From Thalassotalea crassostreae (GTDB lineage Bacteria > Pseudomonadota > Gammaproteobacteria > Enterobacterales > Alteromonadaceae): a stretch of DNA of 64,000 bases. Positions within the stretch are counted from its first letter, which is position 1. Each line of letters begins with the position of its first letter. The stretch spans positions 2,108,001 through 2,172,000 of the forward strand of contig NZ_CP017689.1 of NCBI RefSeq assembly GCF_001831495.1, in the 5' to 3' direction. Shown here piece by piece: positions 37,749 through 47,246 of the stretch. The notes under the pieces are model-generated. The model saw only the letters and a program-made list of their open reading frames with translations, ran no database searches and was not told where the DNA came from. The position numbers and the translations under genes are program-made.

Positions 37749-39128
37749 TTAACTTGGTATATGTTGCTGAGAGCGTTTGCCGTATAAAGCGATAACTACA
37801 AAGCAAATAAATGGTAAAACGAACGAAGCTTTGGTTGCTGAGAAACTATCAAATACAACATTCATATCGATAATAGTTGCTTGCGCCATAGGTAAGAATG
37901 TACCACCAACGATCGCCATGATAAGGCCAGCTGCGCCCAATTTCGCATCTTCACCAGTACCAGTTAACGCAATACCATATATAGTTGGGAACATTAATGA
38001 CATACATGCTGATATACCGACTAAGGTATACATCCCCATAATACCATCTAAGAATATCGTCGCAGCTGTAAAGCACATGCCGCCGGCAGAAAGAAGCATC
38101 AACAACTTACCAGGGTTGACATATTTCAATAAAAACGTACAAATAAAGCGACTTAAACAGAAAATCACCATGGCATAAATGTTAAACGTCTGTGATTTCG
38201 CCTCCGCTGCTTGCTCAGTCATCCCAAGCTCCATAAATACTTCAGTGCCGTAATGAATAATGAACGTCCAACACATAATTTGCGCGCCAACATAAAACAT
38301 TTGAGCGATTACACCTTCGCGGTAGTTTTGATTAGCAATTAATCGCTTAAACGTACCTGTTAAATCTACCCCTTCAGACTTAGCACCTGTTCTTGGCATT
38401 GTCTTAAAAGCAATAACAGCTAAAACAAACAATACAACAACCCCTATTGCTAAATACGGATCTCGTATTACTTCCAAATCATTTGCAGTAATTGCTGATA
38501 GTTGTTCTATCGCCTGTTGTGAACCATCTGCAGCCAACTCTCGACGTTCAGCATCACTCGCAGGGTTCAATTTTTGAATTATAAACTGAGTGGCAACAAA
38601 CATACCTAATAGAGAGCCTACAGGGTTAAAGGCTTGTGCTAGGTTTAATCGTTGTGTTGCAGTTGCCGCAGGTCCCATTGAAAGCACATAAGGGTTAGCA
38701 CTTGTTTCTAAGAATGATAAACCACAAGTCATCACGAAAAAGGCGATTAAAAAGTAGGTAAATGATTGAGCGCCAGCTGCTGGTAGAAACAACAAAGCCC
38801 CCAAAGCATAAAACGCAAGTCCAGTCATTAAACCAGCTTTGTATGAGAATTTTTTAATGAAAATAGCGGCAGGAATCGCCATTACCCCATATCCACCGTA
38901 AAAAGCGACTTGAACCCAAGTGCCCTCTGCTGCTGACATTTGCAGTACTTTTGAAAATGCCTTAACCAAAGGATTGGTTATGTCATTAGCAAAACCCCAC
39001 AACGGGAAACATAATGTCACTAAAATAAATGATATTAAATATTTTTTAGGGATCAATTCAGGTGACGTTGAAGGTGTGTCCTTTAGCATACTGCTATCGT
39101 CTTCTACTTTTAATGTTTGCCCAGTCAT
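37749..39128 (-). CDS. fucP: L-fucose:H+ symporter
   Basis: FucP is a 12-helix MFS permease of the inner membrane. The protein of 459 residues has the FucP-specific N-terminal FALVTxxFPLWGFANDITNPLV-like motif (here VTLCFPLWGFANDITNPLV), the ETSANPYVLSMGP motif and the C-terminal FPTIYGIALTGTGEDAKLGAAGL block. I start it at ATG 39128, which has AGAGAG 8 bases upstream; the frame is open for 26 more codons without a family counterpart and would overlap the SDR gene. It is the import step of the fucose operon. Confidence 0.94.
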   Translation of the reverse strand: MTGQTLKVEDDSSMLKDTPSTSPELIPKKYLISFILVTLCFPLWGFANDITNPLVKAFSKVLQMSAAEGTWVQVAFYGGYGVMAIPAAIFIKKFSYKAGLMTGLAFYALGALLFLPAAGAQSFTYFLIAFFVMTCGLSFLETSANPYVLSMGPAATATQRLNLAQAFNPVGSLLGMFVATQFIIQKLNPASDAERRELAADGSQQAIEQLSAITANDLEVIRDPYLAIGVVVLFVLAVIAFKTMPRTGAKSEGVDLTGTFKRLIANQNYREGVIAQMFYVGAQIMCWTFIIHYGTEVFMELGMTEQAAEAKSQTFNIYAMVIFCLSRFICTFLLKYVNPGKLLMLLSAGGMCFTAATIFLDGIMGMYTLVGISACMSLMFPTIYGIALTGTGEDAKLGAAGLIMAIVGGTFLPMAQATIIDMNVVFDSFSATKASFVLPFICFVVIALYGKRSQQHIPS

Positions 39129-39174
39129 GGAGTTATCTCTCTTCTTATTATAATTTTTATTTTTTAATAGAAAC

Positions 39175-39951
39175 TTAATTATTAAGGGTGACGAAACCAC
39201 CATCAATCGGGAAGTTACTGCCAGTTATAAACGCAGCATCATCAGAACATAAATAACTAATTAACGCAGCCATTTCGTCAACCTTACCCATACGCCCAAT
39301 TGGCTGACTTTTTGATAATTTTGTAAACACTTCTTCTTGATTATCCGGATAGTTTTTTTCAATAAAATTATCTACAAATGGAGTGTGTACTCGACCAGGT
39401 GAAATACAGTTACAGCGAATTCCATCGTTAATGTAATCGCGAGCAACTGAATAAGTCATTGTTAATACAGCGCCTTTACTCATCGAGTAGGCAAATCGGT
39501 CTTCAATACCAACAGATGCCGCTATTGAGGCTAAATTCAAGATAACTCCCGATTGTTGTTTCTTCATCGATCCAATCACTGAGTGCATCATGTTGTATGC
39601 GCCCTTTACATTGACGTTGTAGATCCGATCTAAATCATCTTCTGTTGTATTTTCTAAATTTCCAACATGAGCGATACCAGCATTATTAATAAGAATATCA
39701 ATTGGGTGTTTATCCAAAATAGACGCTACTACTTCACTTACTTGCGCATTATCAGCAATGTTACATTGGTACACACTTGCTTCTGCACCAAGTTCTTCTA
39801 TTGTTTGTAATGTGGCATTGGCTGCTTCAATATCTAAATCAACAATAATGATATGGGCACCTTGCTCTGCAAGTTTTAACGCTGTGCTTTGACCAATACC
39901 GCTGCCTGCTCCTGTGATTAATGCAAACTTTCCTTCAAACTTACTACTCAT
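39175..39951 (-). CDS. SDR-family dehydrogenase of the fucose pathway
   Basis: This short-chain dehydrogenase of 258 residues has GAGSGIG for NAD(P), the NNAG motif, catalytic Ser in LASIAAS, and YSMSK (Tyr-x-x-x-Lys). It would act either as L-fucose dehydrogenase or, more likely since an aldo-keto reductase is also present, as the 2-keto-3-deoxy-L-fuconate 4-dehydrogenase that makes the substrate of the FAH-family hydrolase. The two roles cannot be separated by eye. The gap to the upstream lactonase gene is 27 bases. Confidence 0.85.
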   Translation of the reverse strand: MSSKFEGKFALITGAGSGIGQSTALKLAEQGAHIIIVDLDIEAANATLQTIEELGAEASVYQCNIADNAQVSEVVASILDKHPIDILINNAGIAHVGNLENTTEDDLDRIYNVNVKGAYNMMHSVIGSMKKQQSGVILNLASIAASVGIEDRFAYSMSKGAVLTMTYSVARDYINDGIRCNCISPGRVHTPFVDNFIEKNYPDNQEEVFTKLSKSQPIGRMGKVDEMAALISYLCSDDAAFITGSNFPIDGGFVTLNN

Positions 39952-39978
39952 CTTAAAACCTATTGTATTTATTTTTTA

Positions 39979-40809
39979 TTAACAATCTATTGTGTAAAAA
40001 TTTTGTGCTGTTGTTGCCCAAATACTTTGTTGTTCTTGCGCTGTCAAAGGTAAAACAAATTTCTCGACTTGTTTAACCCATTGGTTGTAATCGCTAGCCA
40101 GGTTTATCACAGGCCAATCACTCCCCCACATCAGTCGTTTAGAGCCAAAACACTTCAACAAGTGATGCATATAAGGCGCAATCGTCGATAATTCTGGTTT
40201 TTCGCCAGCCTCAGTAACTAATCCTGAAAGCTTGCAATACACGTTAGCGCTGGCAGCAATAACCGCCATTTTTTCATACCAATCAGCGGTTTCACCACTT
40301 TCAATCTCGGGCTTTGCGCCATGATCAATCACTATGTTTAATTCGGGATAACGATTACTTAAAGTAATAATCACATCCAAATGCTTAGGTAGTACTAATG
40401 CATCAAAAGTTAAATCCTTACTGATCAGCTTTTCAAAAATCGGGGCAAATTTGGGGTTTAAAATCCAGTTAGCATCATCGATATCTTGCAGCATTGGTCT
40501 TACTCCTTTAAATAAGGAATTTTGACTAAAACGTTGCAAATCAATTAAGCCTTGTTCGCTTTCGAAGTCTACCCAGCCAACAACTCCAGCAATAAAGTTA
40601 TGTTGCTGTGCAAGCTTTAACATAAAATCAGTTTCTTGTGTTGTTGCTGCGGCTTGCACCAATATTGTTTTGGTAATTTGTGCCTGTTTCAAAAGGGGCT
40701 GTATATCAGTAGGCAAAAAATCTTTGTACAATAACTGCAAATCTGGTGTAAGCCAGTCGTAGTCACCGCGGCTCACTTGCCAAAAGTGTTGATGAGAATC
40801 AATTCGCAT
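39979..40809 (-). CDS. Amidohydrolase, probable L-fuconolactonase
   Basis: This protein of 276 residues belongs to the COG3618 amidohydrolase family that includes L-fucono-1,5-lactonases and L-rhamnono-lactonases. Metal-site motifs are HQHFW at residues 6-10, VIDHGAKP, and LMWGSDWPV. It would open L-fuconolactone to L-fuconate in the cytoplasm. It lies 11 bases after the aldo-keto reductase gene, which would make the lactone. Confidence 0.87.
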   Translation of the reverse strand: MRIDSHQHFWQVSRGDYDWLTPDLQLLYKDFLPTDIQPLLKQAQITKTILVQAAATTQETDFMLKLAQQHNFIAGVVGWVDFESEQGLIDLQRFSQNSLFKGVRPMLQDIDDANWILNPKFAPIFEKLISKDLTFDALVLPKHLDVIITLSNRYPELNIVIDHGAKPEIESGETADWYEKMAVIAASANVYCKLSGLVTEAGEKPELSTIAPYMHHLLKCFGSKRLMWGSDWPVINLASDYNQWVKQVEKFVLPLTAQEQQSIWATTAQNFYTIDC

Positions 40810-40820
40810 TTTTCTTCTCT

Positions 40821-41843
40821 TTATTTACCAGAAGGTACTGGAGCATCAAGAGACAATAAGCCATTTGTTTTTAACTCAGACCAGAACTCACTTGGAATAA
40901 CATGTTGCATTTGTGCAACCGTAGTTTCAACTCTACTGGCAGAGCTTAAACCAGGAATAACACATACTACACTAGGGTGCGCTAAAGGAAACTGCAACGC
41001 TGCTGCTGCAAGTGGTACATTGTAATTTGCGCAAACATCTTCAAATTTAGAAACCAAGCTAATGATCTCACGACTCGCCGGCTCATAGTTGTAATTTGGA
41101 GTCACACCTTGACGTTTCACTCCGGTCGCGAGGATCCCTGAATTATATGGACCCCCAAGTACGATTGAACTATTTTCTTTTAAACAACGCGGTAAGAAAC
41201 TTTCTAGCGCTTTTTGTTCTAATAAGGTATAGCGACCAGCTAATAAGAAGCAATCAAAGTAGCCATGGTCCATTGCTTGTTCGCAGACCTCGTATTCGTT
41301 AACGCCTAAACCGATCGCTGAAACAAGGCCTTGTGAGCGAAGCTCGTCCATCGCTTTATATCCACCTTCCATTGCTATTTTAAACAACCTATCATGATCA
41401 TCGCCATGAGTTACGCGACCAATATCATGCATGTATAAAATATCAATTTTCGAAAGCCCCAATCGCTGAAGGCTATGTTCGAATGAGCGCATAATGCCAT
41501 CGTAAGAATAATCATATTTCGGTTCAAACGGCATTGGCGAACAAAAACCGTATTTATCTTCTGCTTTCGCGCATGGCTCTAAAATCCGCCCTACTTTAGT
41601 AGAAATAATATAATCACTACTGTCATATTCTCGTAATGCATCACCAACTCTGCGTTCACTTAAACCAAAACCATAATAAGGCGCAGTATCAAACTGATTA
41701 AGCCCTAATTCCATAGCTTTAGCGATACTATTTTGTGCATTTTCGTCAGACATAACATGGTATAAATTACCAAGTGTTGCGGCACCAAAACCTAATTCAG
41801 TTACGTTTAAGTTGGTGTTACCAATCTGCCTTTTATTAAACAT
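40821..41843 (-). CDS. Aldo/keto reductase, probable L-fucose dehydrogenase
   Basis: This TIM-barrel aldo/keto reductase of 340 residues resembles D-threo-aldose 1-dehydrogenases (which oxidise L-fucose). It has the catalytic Asp and Tyr in FDTAPYYGFGLSERRVG, Lys in STKVGRI and His in LYMHDIGR. It would oxidise L-fucose to L-fuconolactone with NAD(P). Ribosome site and spacing place it third in the operon, after the dehydratase pair (gap 53 bases). Confidence 0.85.
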   Translation of the reverse strand: MFNKRQIGNTNLNVTELGFGAATLGNLYHVMSDENAQNSIAKAMELGLNQFDTAPYYGFGLSERRVGDALREYDSSDYIISTKVGRILEPCAKAEDKYGFCSPMPFEPKYDYSYDGIMRSFEHSLQRLGLSKIDILYMHDIGRVTHGDDHDRLFKIAMEGGYKAMDELRSQGLVSAIGLGVNEYEVCEQAMDHGYFDCFLLAGRYTLLEQKALESFLPRCLKENSSIVLGGPYNSGILATGVKRQGVTPNYNYEPASREIISLVSKFEDVCANYNVPLAAAALQFPLAHPSVVCVIPGLSSASRVETTVAQMQHVIPSEFWSELKTNGLLSLDAPVPSGK

Positions 41844-41896
41844 GTATGTTACCCATTGTTTACTATTCTTTTTCTATAGTCTTATTACTAAATCGG

Positions 41897-43090
41897 TTAT
41901 CTAATCGTTGGTAAACATGAAGGACCAATCGCATCAAATCTTTTATAGGTAATTATACTTTCTTGATGACCTAACGCTTCCGATTTAGATTGTTTGCCAC
42001 TGGCAAGATCTTTAACCAGTTCAAATATTTCATCACCTACTTGGGCTATTGTCGCATCTCCGGTGATAACTTTACCGGCATTAATATCCATATCTTCAGT
42101 AAGATTTTTATAGGTTTCAGGGTTTGCACATATTTTAATTACTGGTGATATTGCAGATCCGACTACCGACCCTCGGCCAGTCGTAAATAAGGTAATGTGT
42201 GCTCCAGAGGCTACCATTTCCATTATTTCAGCACTATCTGCAATATTAGGGAAACCAAATATTGGTGTATCGTCCGGTACAACATCCATTAAATACAGAC
42301 CACCTTGTTGGGGAATATCACCAGGTTTAATTAAACCATGTATTTTTGAACTGCCAGATTTTGCGTATGCACCCATTGATTTTTCTTCTTGTGTGGTTAA
42401 TCCACCTTCAGCATTACCAGGTGCAAAACTACCATATCCCATTTGGGTATAGTAATTTTCGGCTTTTTCAACCGACTTCATAATTTCTTCGCCAAGTTCT
42501 GGTGTAATAGCACGTTCAGCCATGATTTGTTCACAGCCAATTAGTTCACCGGTCTCTTCGAAGATACACGCAGCACCTTGCTCAATTAACGTATCAAAAC
42601 AGTGACCGACTGCAGGATTTGCACCAATACCACTAGTGCCGTCTGATCCTCCACAAATAGTACCTATAACTAATTCACTGGTTTCCATCGCAACAACAGG
42701 TGCTTGAGCCGCGATAGCTCTCAACTCTTTCACTTTTTCTAAGCCAGCTTCTATAGTCGTTCTTGTACCACCAGATTTCTGAATGACTAACGTTTCAACA
42801 GGACGTTGGCTGTCTTCTATTGTTTTTGTCAATTGCTCGCGATTAAATCCTTCACAACCTAAAGAGACATTTAAAACGCCAGCGATATTAGGATGAGTGC
42901 ATAGCTGTTCCATTAGCTTTAGAGAATATTCATTAGGGTAACAACCTTGAAAACCAATCAAGTGAACGTCATCTGTACCACTTTGATTGACAATTTCTCT
43001 GGCAACGTGGTGCGCGCATTCAACCAAGTAGGTAACCAATACGATATTACGTATTCCTTTACGTCCGTCAGCTCTCAGATATCCTAGCAT
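41897..43090 (-). CDS. UxaA-family dehydratase, large (C-terminal) part; probable L-fuconate dehydratase
   Basis: Altronate dehydratase UxaA is one chain in E. coli (495 residues); here it is encoded by two genes, of which this is the catalytic C-terminal part (397 residues). Conserved segments are GYLRADGRKGIRN, SLGCEGFN, GGSDGTSGIGANPAVGH and the Cys-containing IGCEQIM. The matching small subunit precedes it with a one-base overlap (TAATG). In the context of this operon the substrate should be L-fuconate, giving 2-keto-3-deoxy-L-fuconate. C. jejuni has the same split UxaA pair in its fucose locus. The enzyme probably needs iron or manganese. Confidence 0.87.
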   Translation of the reverse strand: MLGYLRADGRKGIRNIVLVTYLVECAHHVAREIVNQSGTDDVHLIGFQGCYPNEYSLKLMEQLCTHPNIAGVLNVSLGCEGFNREQLTKTIEDSQRPVETLVIQKSGGTRTTIEAGLEKVKELRAIAAQAPVVAMETSELVIGTICGGSDGTSGIGANPAVGHCFDTLIEQGAACIFEETGELIGCEQIMAERAITPELGEEIMKSVEKAENYYTQMGYGSFAPGNAEGGLTTQEEKSMGAYAKSGSSKIHGLIKPGDIPQQGGLYLMDVVPDDTPIFGFPNIADSAEIMEMVASGAHITLFTTGRGSVVGSAISPVIKICANPETYKNLTEDMDINAGKVITGDATIAQVGDEIFELVKDLASGKQSKSEALGHQESIITYKRFDAIGPSCLPTIR

Positions 43091-43392
43091 TATGCTTCTC
43101 CGCTTTTGTTTTGACGTGTATGACTTGCTATATAATCACTTTTCATATTGTGCATATGTATGTGTTCCGCAAAGTTTATATTGCTAACTGTCGAGCCAAT
43201 TGGCGCACCATATTTAATTATTTTCTCGCCAGACTTAAGGTTGTATCTAGCAATTTTATGACCAACATCAATGTTAGTATTAAGCGCGACAGAGATACCT
43301 TCTAAACAAACTTCCGTGCCTGCAAGTACCCGTTCACAACAAACGAATACGTTATCTTCATTACCGAGTAATACAAAACGACTATCTAGCAT
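43090..43392 (-). CDS. UxaA-family dehydratase, small SAF-domain part
   Basis: This 100-residue protein is the N-terminal SAF domain of UxaA as a separate polypeptide. The middle carries NTNIDVGHKIARYNLKSGEKIIKYG and IGSTVSNINFAEHIHMHN, the typical SAF core with the HxH end. It is the first gene of the fucose operon and is coupled to the large subunit gene by a TAATG overlap. Confidence 0.87.
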   Translation of the reverse strand: MLDSRFVLLGNEDNVFVCCERVLAGTEVCLEGISVALNTNIDVGHKIARYNLKSGEKIIKYGAPIGSTVSNINFAEHIHMHNMKSDYIASHTRQNKSGEA

Positions 43393-43460
43393 TTAAATTA
43401 AACCTTTATACAAAAATTATTATTGTGAGAGACACGCAGCAGAGCGTTTCTATGTATTAT

Positions 43461-43493
43461 ATGATTTAATCATCTAGATAGAGTAAGTGTCAA
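43461..43493 (-). promoter_or_regulatory. Candidate promoter and operator of the fucose operon
   Basis: On the minus strand TTGACA (43488-43493) is a perfect -35 box; ATTAAA lies 17 bases on and a perfect TATAAT 26 bases on. A perfect 13-base palindrome ATGATTTAATCAT (43461-43473) covers the -10 area and is a plausible operator for the GntR regulator. The operon's first ATG is at 43392. The binding protein is inferred, not shown. Confidence 0.45.
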
Positions 43494-43590
43494 TACTTAA
43501 TTTGTATTTTTATATATAAAACATACACAGGATATTTTTCTGATAAATTGAGCAGGTTAGAAAAATGTTAAAGTGTTTAAGGTTGCTATA

Positions 43591-45363
43591 TTATGCTGCG
43601 ATAGAAATAATTAAAGAGATAAACAAAGCCAATGAAATACCCTGCCAGAATTTAACAGGATTGCGCTTTAATATCGGTTGCTTCTTATATTCCTCAACCG
43701 CTGTTAGATTGGGCTTTTTCAAGTCAACTTCTAACTCTGAAAACGCTTGATACCTTAATTTAGGATCTGGCTGTGTACATTGCATAAGGCTCAAATCAAG
43801 CCATAAAGGCAAGTCTGGTCGAAACTGTTTTATACTACGATATTGCCATTGCTGATATTCTGTTTGAGTTATTGTCGCAGTTTTCATTGGTTTAAATGGA
43901 AGCTCACCACTAAGCATTTCATAACAAATAACGCCCAGTGAAAATAGATCGCTAATGTTATTCGCTTTTAATTCTAACAAGGTCTCTGGAGCAATATAAT
44001 TCAGTGAACCTTGCGGCACAGTTTCGGTAAGGGTTTCATTATTTTCGTCTAAAGAAGCGATAAGCGCTGTGCCATAATCGATAAGCTTTACACTGCCATA
44101 CTTGTCGATCATGATATTGTCAGGTTTTAGATCTCGATGCACTAACTCTAAGCGTTGGAATGTTCTTAACGCTGAAACAATTTGACTAACAATTTCTCTA
44201 ACTTCTGAAATATTCGGCTTTGGATTATCAAACATCCACTCTGTTAATGTCTGTCCTTCTATATATTCACAAACATGGTAAAGGAAGCGACTATTCTTTT
44301 GATCGCTCTTTACTCTCATTACATTGCAATGATTTATCCGCTCGCCTACCCATGCTTCCCGCATGAACCCTTGCAGATAAATAGCATCTTGCGCAAAATT
44401 TTGCGACGGTATCTTAATTACCACTGGCGAAGTTTCACCTTCATGCTCAGCTAGGTAAAGGTGAGATCGAGTACTGGCATGAATTACTTTAACTATTTTG
44501 TAACCATCAAGCTTATGACCAACATTTAATGCAGGCGGTATACGGCGGCTCAACAAGTTACGTTCAATTTCTTCAGCCTTGCGATTAGGTGTAGCTTTTA
44601 CAAAAACCAATAAACAACTTACATTGTCATCACTGCCATTGGCAATCGCTCGTTGAACAATACTTTTACTGACTTTTTCAAGCTCCTGCTCACTAGGCTG
44701 TGACGTTAACCTCGATAGCTTTTGCTTAATGCATTTTGCTGATACAAAATCGTGCACTCCGTCACATGTTAATACATATACATCACCAACATGAATATCA
44801 ACTTGGTGAACATCGACTTGTAATCGAGAATCTGCTCCTAACGCTCGTGTTAAGATGGCGCTGGTAGCGCCTTGTTTACGATTATGATCGTTAGTGATGG
44901 TTTCAAGCAGGTTGTTTTTAAAAACGCTGATGCGTGTATCGCCTAAATGAAATAGGTAACCCGTTGAAGATTTAGCTATAAACGCCGAAAAGGTTGTCAA
45001 CCATTGCTGTGCCTGCCCTGTTGAATTGTCGGTCTGAGAATATAACCATTGATTTAAGCTAGTTAAAACTTTGGCTGCTGATTTCTGTGTCGACCATGTT
45101 GCAGGGGTTGAGTAATATTGTTCAATAAACTGAGTGACAGCAATTTGTGCAGCCTCTGCCGCTTTCGAAGCACTCGATACACCGTCAGCAATAGCAGCAA
45201 CGACCCCCTTCGAAGATAACTCATTGTCGTTAGGCGTATATGCAGCAAAAGCATCTTGATTTTGAGATTTTTTTCCAGCACAAGAATAACCACCAAAGTT
45301 CAACTGCAATTGCGCAGTTGAACTTTGTTGATGACTTACAGTGACATCTTCATTTATTGACAT
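43591..45363 (-). CDS. Bifunctional PP2C phosphatase / Ser-Thr protein kinase with C-terminal membrane helix
   Basis: The N-terminal domain (residues 20-255) is a PP2C-type phosphatase with metal-binding Asp motifs (NQDAF at 35-39, AIADGVSS at 57-64, CDGVHDF near 200, GSDDNVS at 243-249). The C-terminal domain (285-550) is a protein kinase with VVIK Lys317, HRDLKPDN at 409-416, a DYG in place of DFG at 429-431 and APE at 458-460. The glycine-rich loop is degenerate (IHASTRSHLYLA). A single membrane helix ends the protein (about 570-588). It follows narK by 65 bases with no terminator, so it is probably in the same operon. I infer that it tunes nitrate uptake or assimilation by reversible phosphorylation; the substrate is unknown. 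Confidence 0.88.
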   Translation of the reverse strand: MSINEDVTVSHQQSSTAQLQLNFGGYSCAGKKSQNQDAFAAYTPNDNELSSKGVVAAIADGVSSASKAAEAAQIAVTQFIEQYYSTPATWSTQKSAAKVLTSLNQWLYSQTDNSTGQAQQWLTTFSAFIAKSSTGYLFHLGDTRISVFKNNLLETITNDHNRKQGATSAILTRALGADSRLQVDVHQVDIHVGDVYVLTCDGVHDFVSAKCIKQKLSRLTSQPSEQELEKVSKSIVQRAIANGSDDNVSCLLVFVKATPNRKAEEIERNLLSRRIPPALNVGHKLDGYKIVKVIHASTRSHLYLAEHEGETSPVVIKIPSQNFAQDAIYLQGFMREAWVGERINHCNVMRVKSDQKNSRFLYHVCEYIEGQTLTEWMFDNPKPNISEVREIVSQIVSALRTFQRLELVHRDLKPDNIMIDKYGSVKLIDYGTALIASLDENNETLTETVPQGSLNYIAPETLLELKANNISDLFSLGVICYEMLSGELPFKPMKTATITQTEYQQWQYRSIKQFRPDLPLWLDLSLMQCTQPDPKLRYQAFSELEVDLKKPNLTAVEEYKKQPILKRNPVKFWQGISLALFISLIISIAA

Positions 45364-45428
45364 GCTTGTTCCATTTTCCTGAATAGACGTAATTTAAACA
45401 GCATGATTTTTATTCCCATATATCTGTA

Positions 45429-46898
45429 TTAAGACACACTAATTAGTTCAATTGAACCATCTTCTTTTACTTCTGTAATGGTTCCTTGAGGCTCTTCCAT
45501 AAACATTAAGGTAATGAAACCAACCACTGCAGTAGCTGCAATTACTAAGAAGAACTGCTGATAACTTACCATAGAAAGAACGGTCAAATATACCACAGCG
45601 CCAACGTTACCATAAGCACCTGTCATGCCGGCAATTTGCCCGGTTAAACGACGTTTGATCAACGGTACTGCAGCAAATACCGCACCTTCACCCGCTTGAA
45701 CGAAGAAAGAACAAGCCATTGCAGCAATTACCGCTAACGCTAGTGGCCAACTGCTATCAATCGCAGACATGGTTAGGTAACCTGCTGCTAAGCCTGCAGT
45801 TAAAATCAATAAGGTTTTCTTGCGACCAAACTTATCGCTGATCCAGCCTCCACCAGGTCGAGACATTAGATTCATAAAAGCATAAAGAGAAGCTAATAAG
45901 CCAGCATAAACCATATCTAAACTAAATACGTCAGCAAAAAATAGCGGCAACATAGAAACCACAGCCAGCTCAGAGCCGAACGTGGCAAAATACAACACAT
46001 TGAGTACAGCAACTTGCTTAAATTTATATTGGTGAATTTCAGGGACAGGCTTTTTAAATACGTGACCATTAACCTTATATGTTTGCTTTACTTCAAATAG
46101 AAATAACAGCACTAAACCGATGTATGCAACTATCGCTGTTTGTTCTGTTAACAAACTAACGCCATTTGGTGAAAGCTTCCAAGTAAGTAACGCTAATGCA
46201 CCATACATTGGAAGCTTCATGATTAATAGTAACCAAAAGTCACCTTTACTTGTAACTTCCATTGCACCAGTTTGTTTTGGTTTAAAATACGTTGAGCCCT
46301 TTGGTGTGTCATTTACGTTAAAATACCAAATCGCACTAAATAATAAGCTCATTAAACCGGTTAAGCCAATCGCATATCTCCAACCATCTTCTCCGCCAAA
46401 TAACAACGCAATCGCTGGTAAGGACATTGCACCGGCTGCAGAGCCAAAGTTGCCCCAGCCGCCGTATATACCTTCAGCTGTGCCAAGTTCATTGGCAGGA
46501 AACCATTCACTTACCATACGGATACCGATAACAAAACCAGCACCAATAAACCCTAATAGGAAACGGGAAATTGCTGCCTGTTCAAATGAATCAGCCAGGG
46601 CAAACATAAAGCATGGAATACTACAAAAGGCGAGAACACAGGTAAACGTAATCTTAGGTCCATATCGGTCGGTAAGCATCCCTATAATCACACGAGCCGG
46701 AATGGTCAATGCGACGTTAAGAATTAATAGTGTTTTTATTTCACTAGCCGATAACCCTAAGCTATCTCCTATTACAGCAAGTAATGGTGCATGGTTAAAC
46801 CAGACCACAAAAGTAATAAAAAATGCCATCCAACTCAAATGAAGAGTCTTCATCTTCCCGGTAAAGGACAGCAGCTTAAAGCCTGCTTGTTCACTCAT
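45429..46898 (-). CDS. narK: MFS nitrate/nitrite transporter
   Basis: This 12-helix permease of 489 residues belongs to the NarK/NasA nitrate porter family. Both nitrate signature regions are visible: [28 protein letters not shown] in the fifth helix area and [34 protein letters not shown] in the eleventh. ATG 46898 has GGAG 6 bases upstream and is chosen over a TTG four codons earlier. A near-perfect sigma-54 promoter lies about 50 bases before it, so it should respond to nitrogen limitation. The PP2C/kinase gene follows. Confidence 0.93.
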   Translation of the reverse strand: MSEQAGFKLLSFTGKMKTLHLSWMAFFITFVVWFNHAPLLAVIGDSLGLSASEIKTLLILNVALTIPARVIIGMLTDRYGPKITFTCVLAFCSIPCFMFALADSFEQAAISRFLLGFIGAGFVIGIRMVSEWFPANELGTAEGIYGGWGNFGSAAGAMSLPAIALLFGGEDGWRYAIGLTGLMSLLFSAIWYFNVNDTPKGSTYFKPKQTGAMEVTSKGDFWLLLIMKLPMYGALALLTWKLSPNGVSLLTEQTAIVAYIGLVLLFLFEVKQTYKVNGHVFKKPVPEIHQYKFKQVAVLNVLYFATFGSELAVVSMLPLFFADVFSLDMVYAGLLASLYAFMNLMSRPGGGWISDKFGRKKTLLILTAGLAAGYLTMSAIDSSWPLALAVIAAMACSFFVQAGEGAVFAAVPLIKRRLTGQIAGMTGAYGNVGAVVYLTVLSMVSYQQFFLVIAATAVVGFITLMFMEEPQGTITEVKEDGSIELISVS

Positions 46899-46944
46899 AA
46901 CTAACTCCAAAAAATTATTAAAATTTTAAAACTAGTTATTACAA

Positions 46945-46960
46945 AGCAATGCTGGTGCCA
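46945..46960 (-). promoter_or_regulatory. Sigma-54 promoter of narK
   Basis: The minus strand reads TGGCACCAGCATTGCT, agreeing with the consensus TGGCACG-N4-TTGCW at all fixed positions but one. The predicted start is about 36 bases before the narK ATG, the same spacing as at nirB. Confidence 0.85.
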
Positions 46961-47053
46961 ACAAACCAATTAGTAATTACTTGTTTATAAACATAAACTT
47001 AAGACTCTTTAGACTAATCAACTAGGTAGGCTGTTGCACTTATAACGACCGGG

Positions 47054-47070
47054 CGCACAAATTAAGTGCA
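47054..47070. promoter_or_regulatory. NtrC-like site upstream of narK
   Basis: CGCACAAATTAAGTGCA matches the outer arms of the NtrC dyad (TGCAC-N7-GTGCA) at 9 of 10 positions and lies about 100 bases upstream of the sigma-54 promoter. The rest of the 336-base gap 46911-47246 shows nothing else. Confidence 0.5.
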
Positions 47071-47246
47071 GTTTTTTAGTGAAAATAAATTCGCTATTTA
47101 CTAGAAGGTTTCCAATAAACAACGAATTTATTCAGGTTGGATATCATAAAGTACACGATTGATAATGTTTAAAGAACAAATTATCTATATATGCTCATCT
47201 AGGTCGAACATCGTAAACTTTAGATTTCTTGGTTTATTTACTCGAA

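Noticed and set aside
46120..46842. A 240-codon open frame on the plus strand
   Set aside because: It lies wholly antisense to narK, whose frame has clear family motifs; its translation is low-complexity and Pro/Ile/Asn-rich, as expected of a shadow frame.
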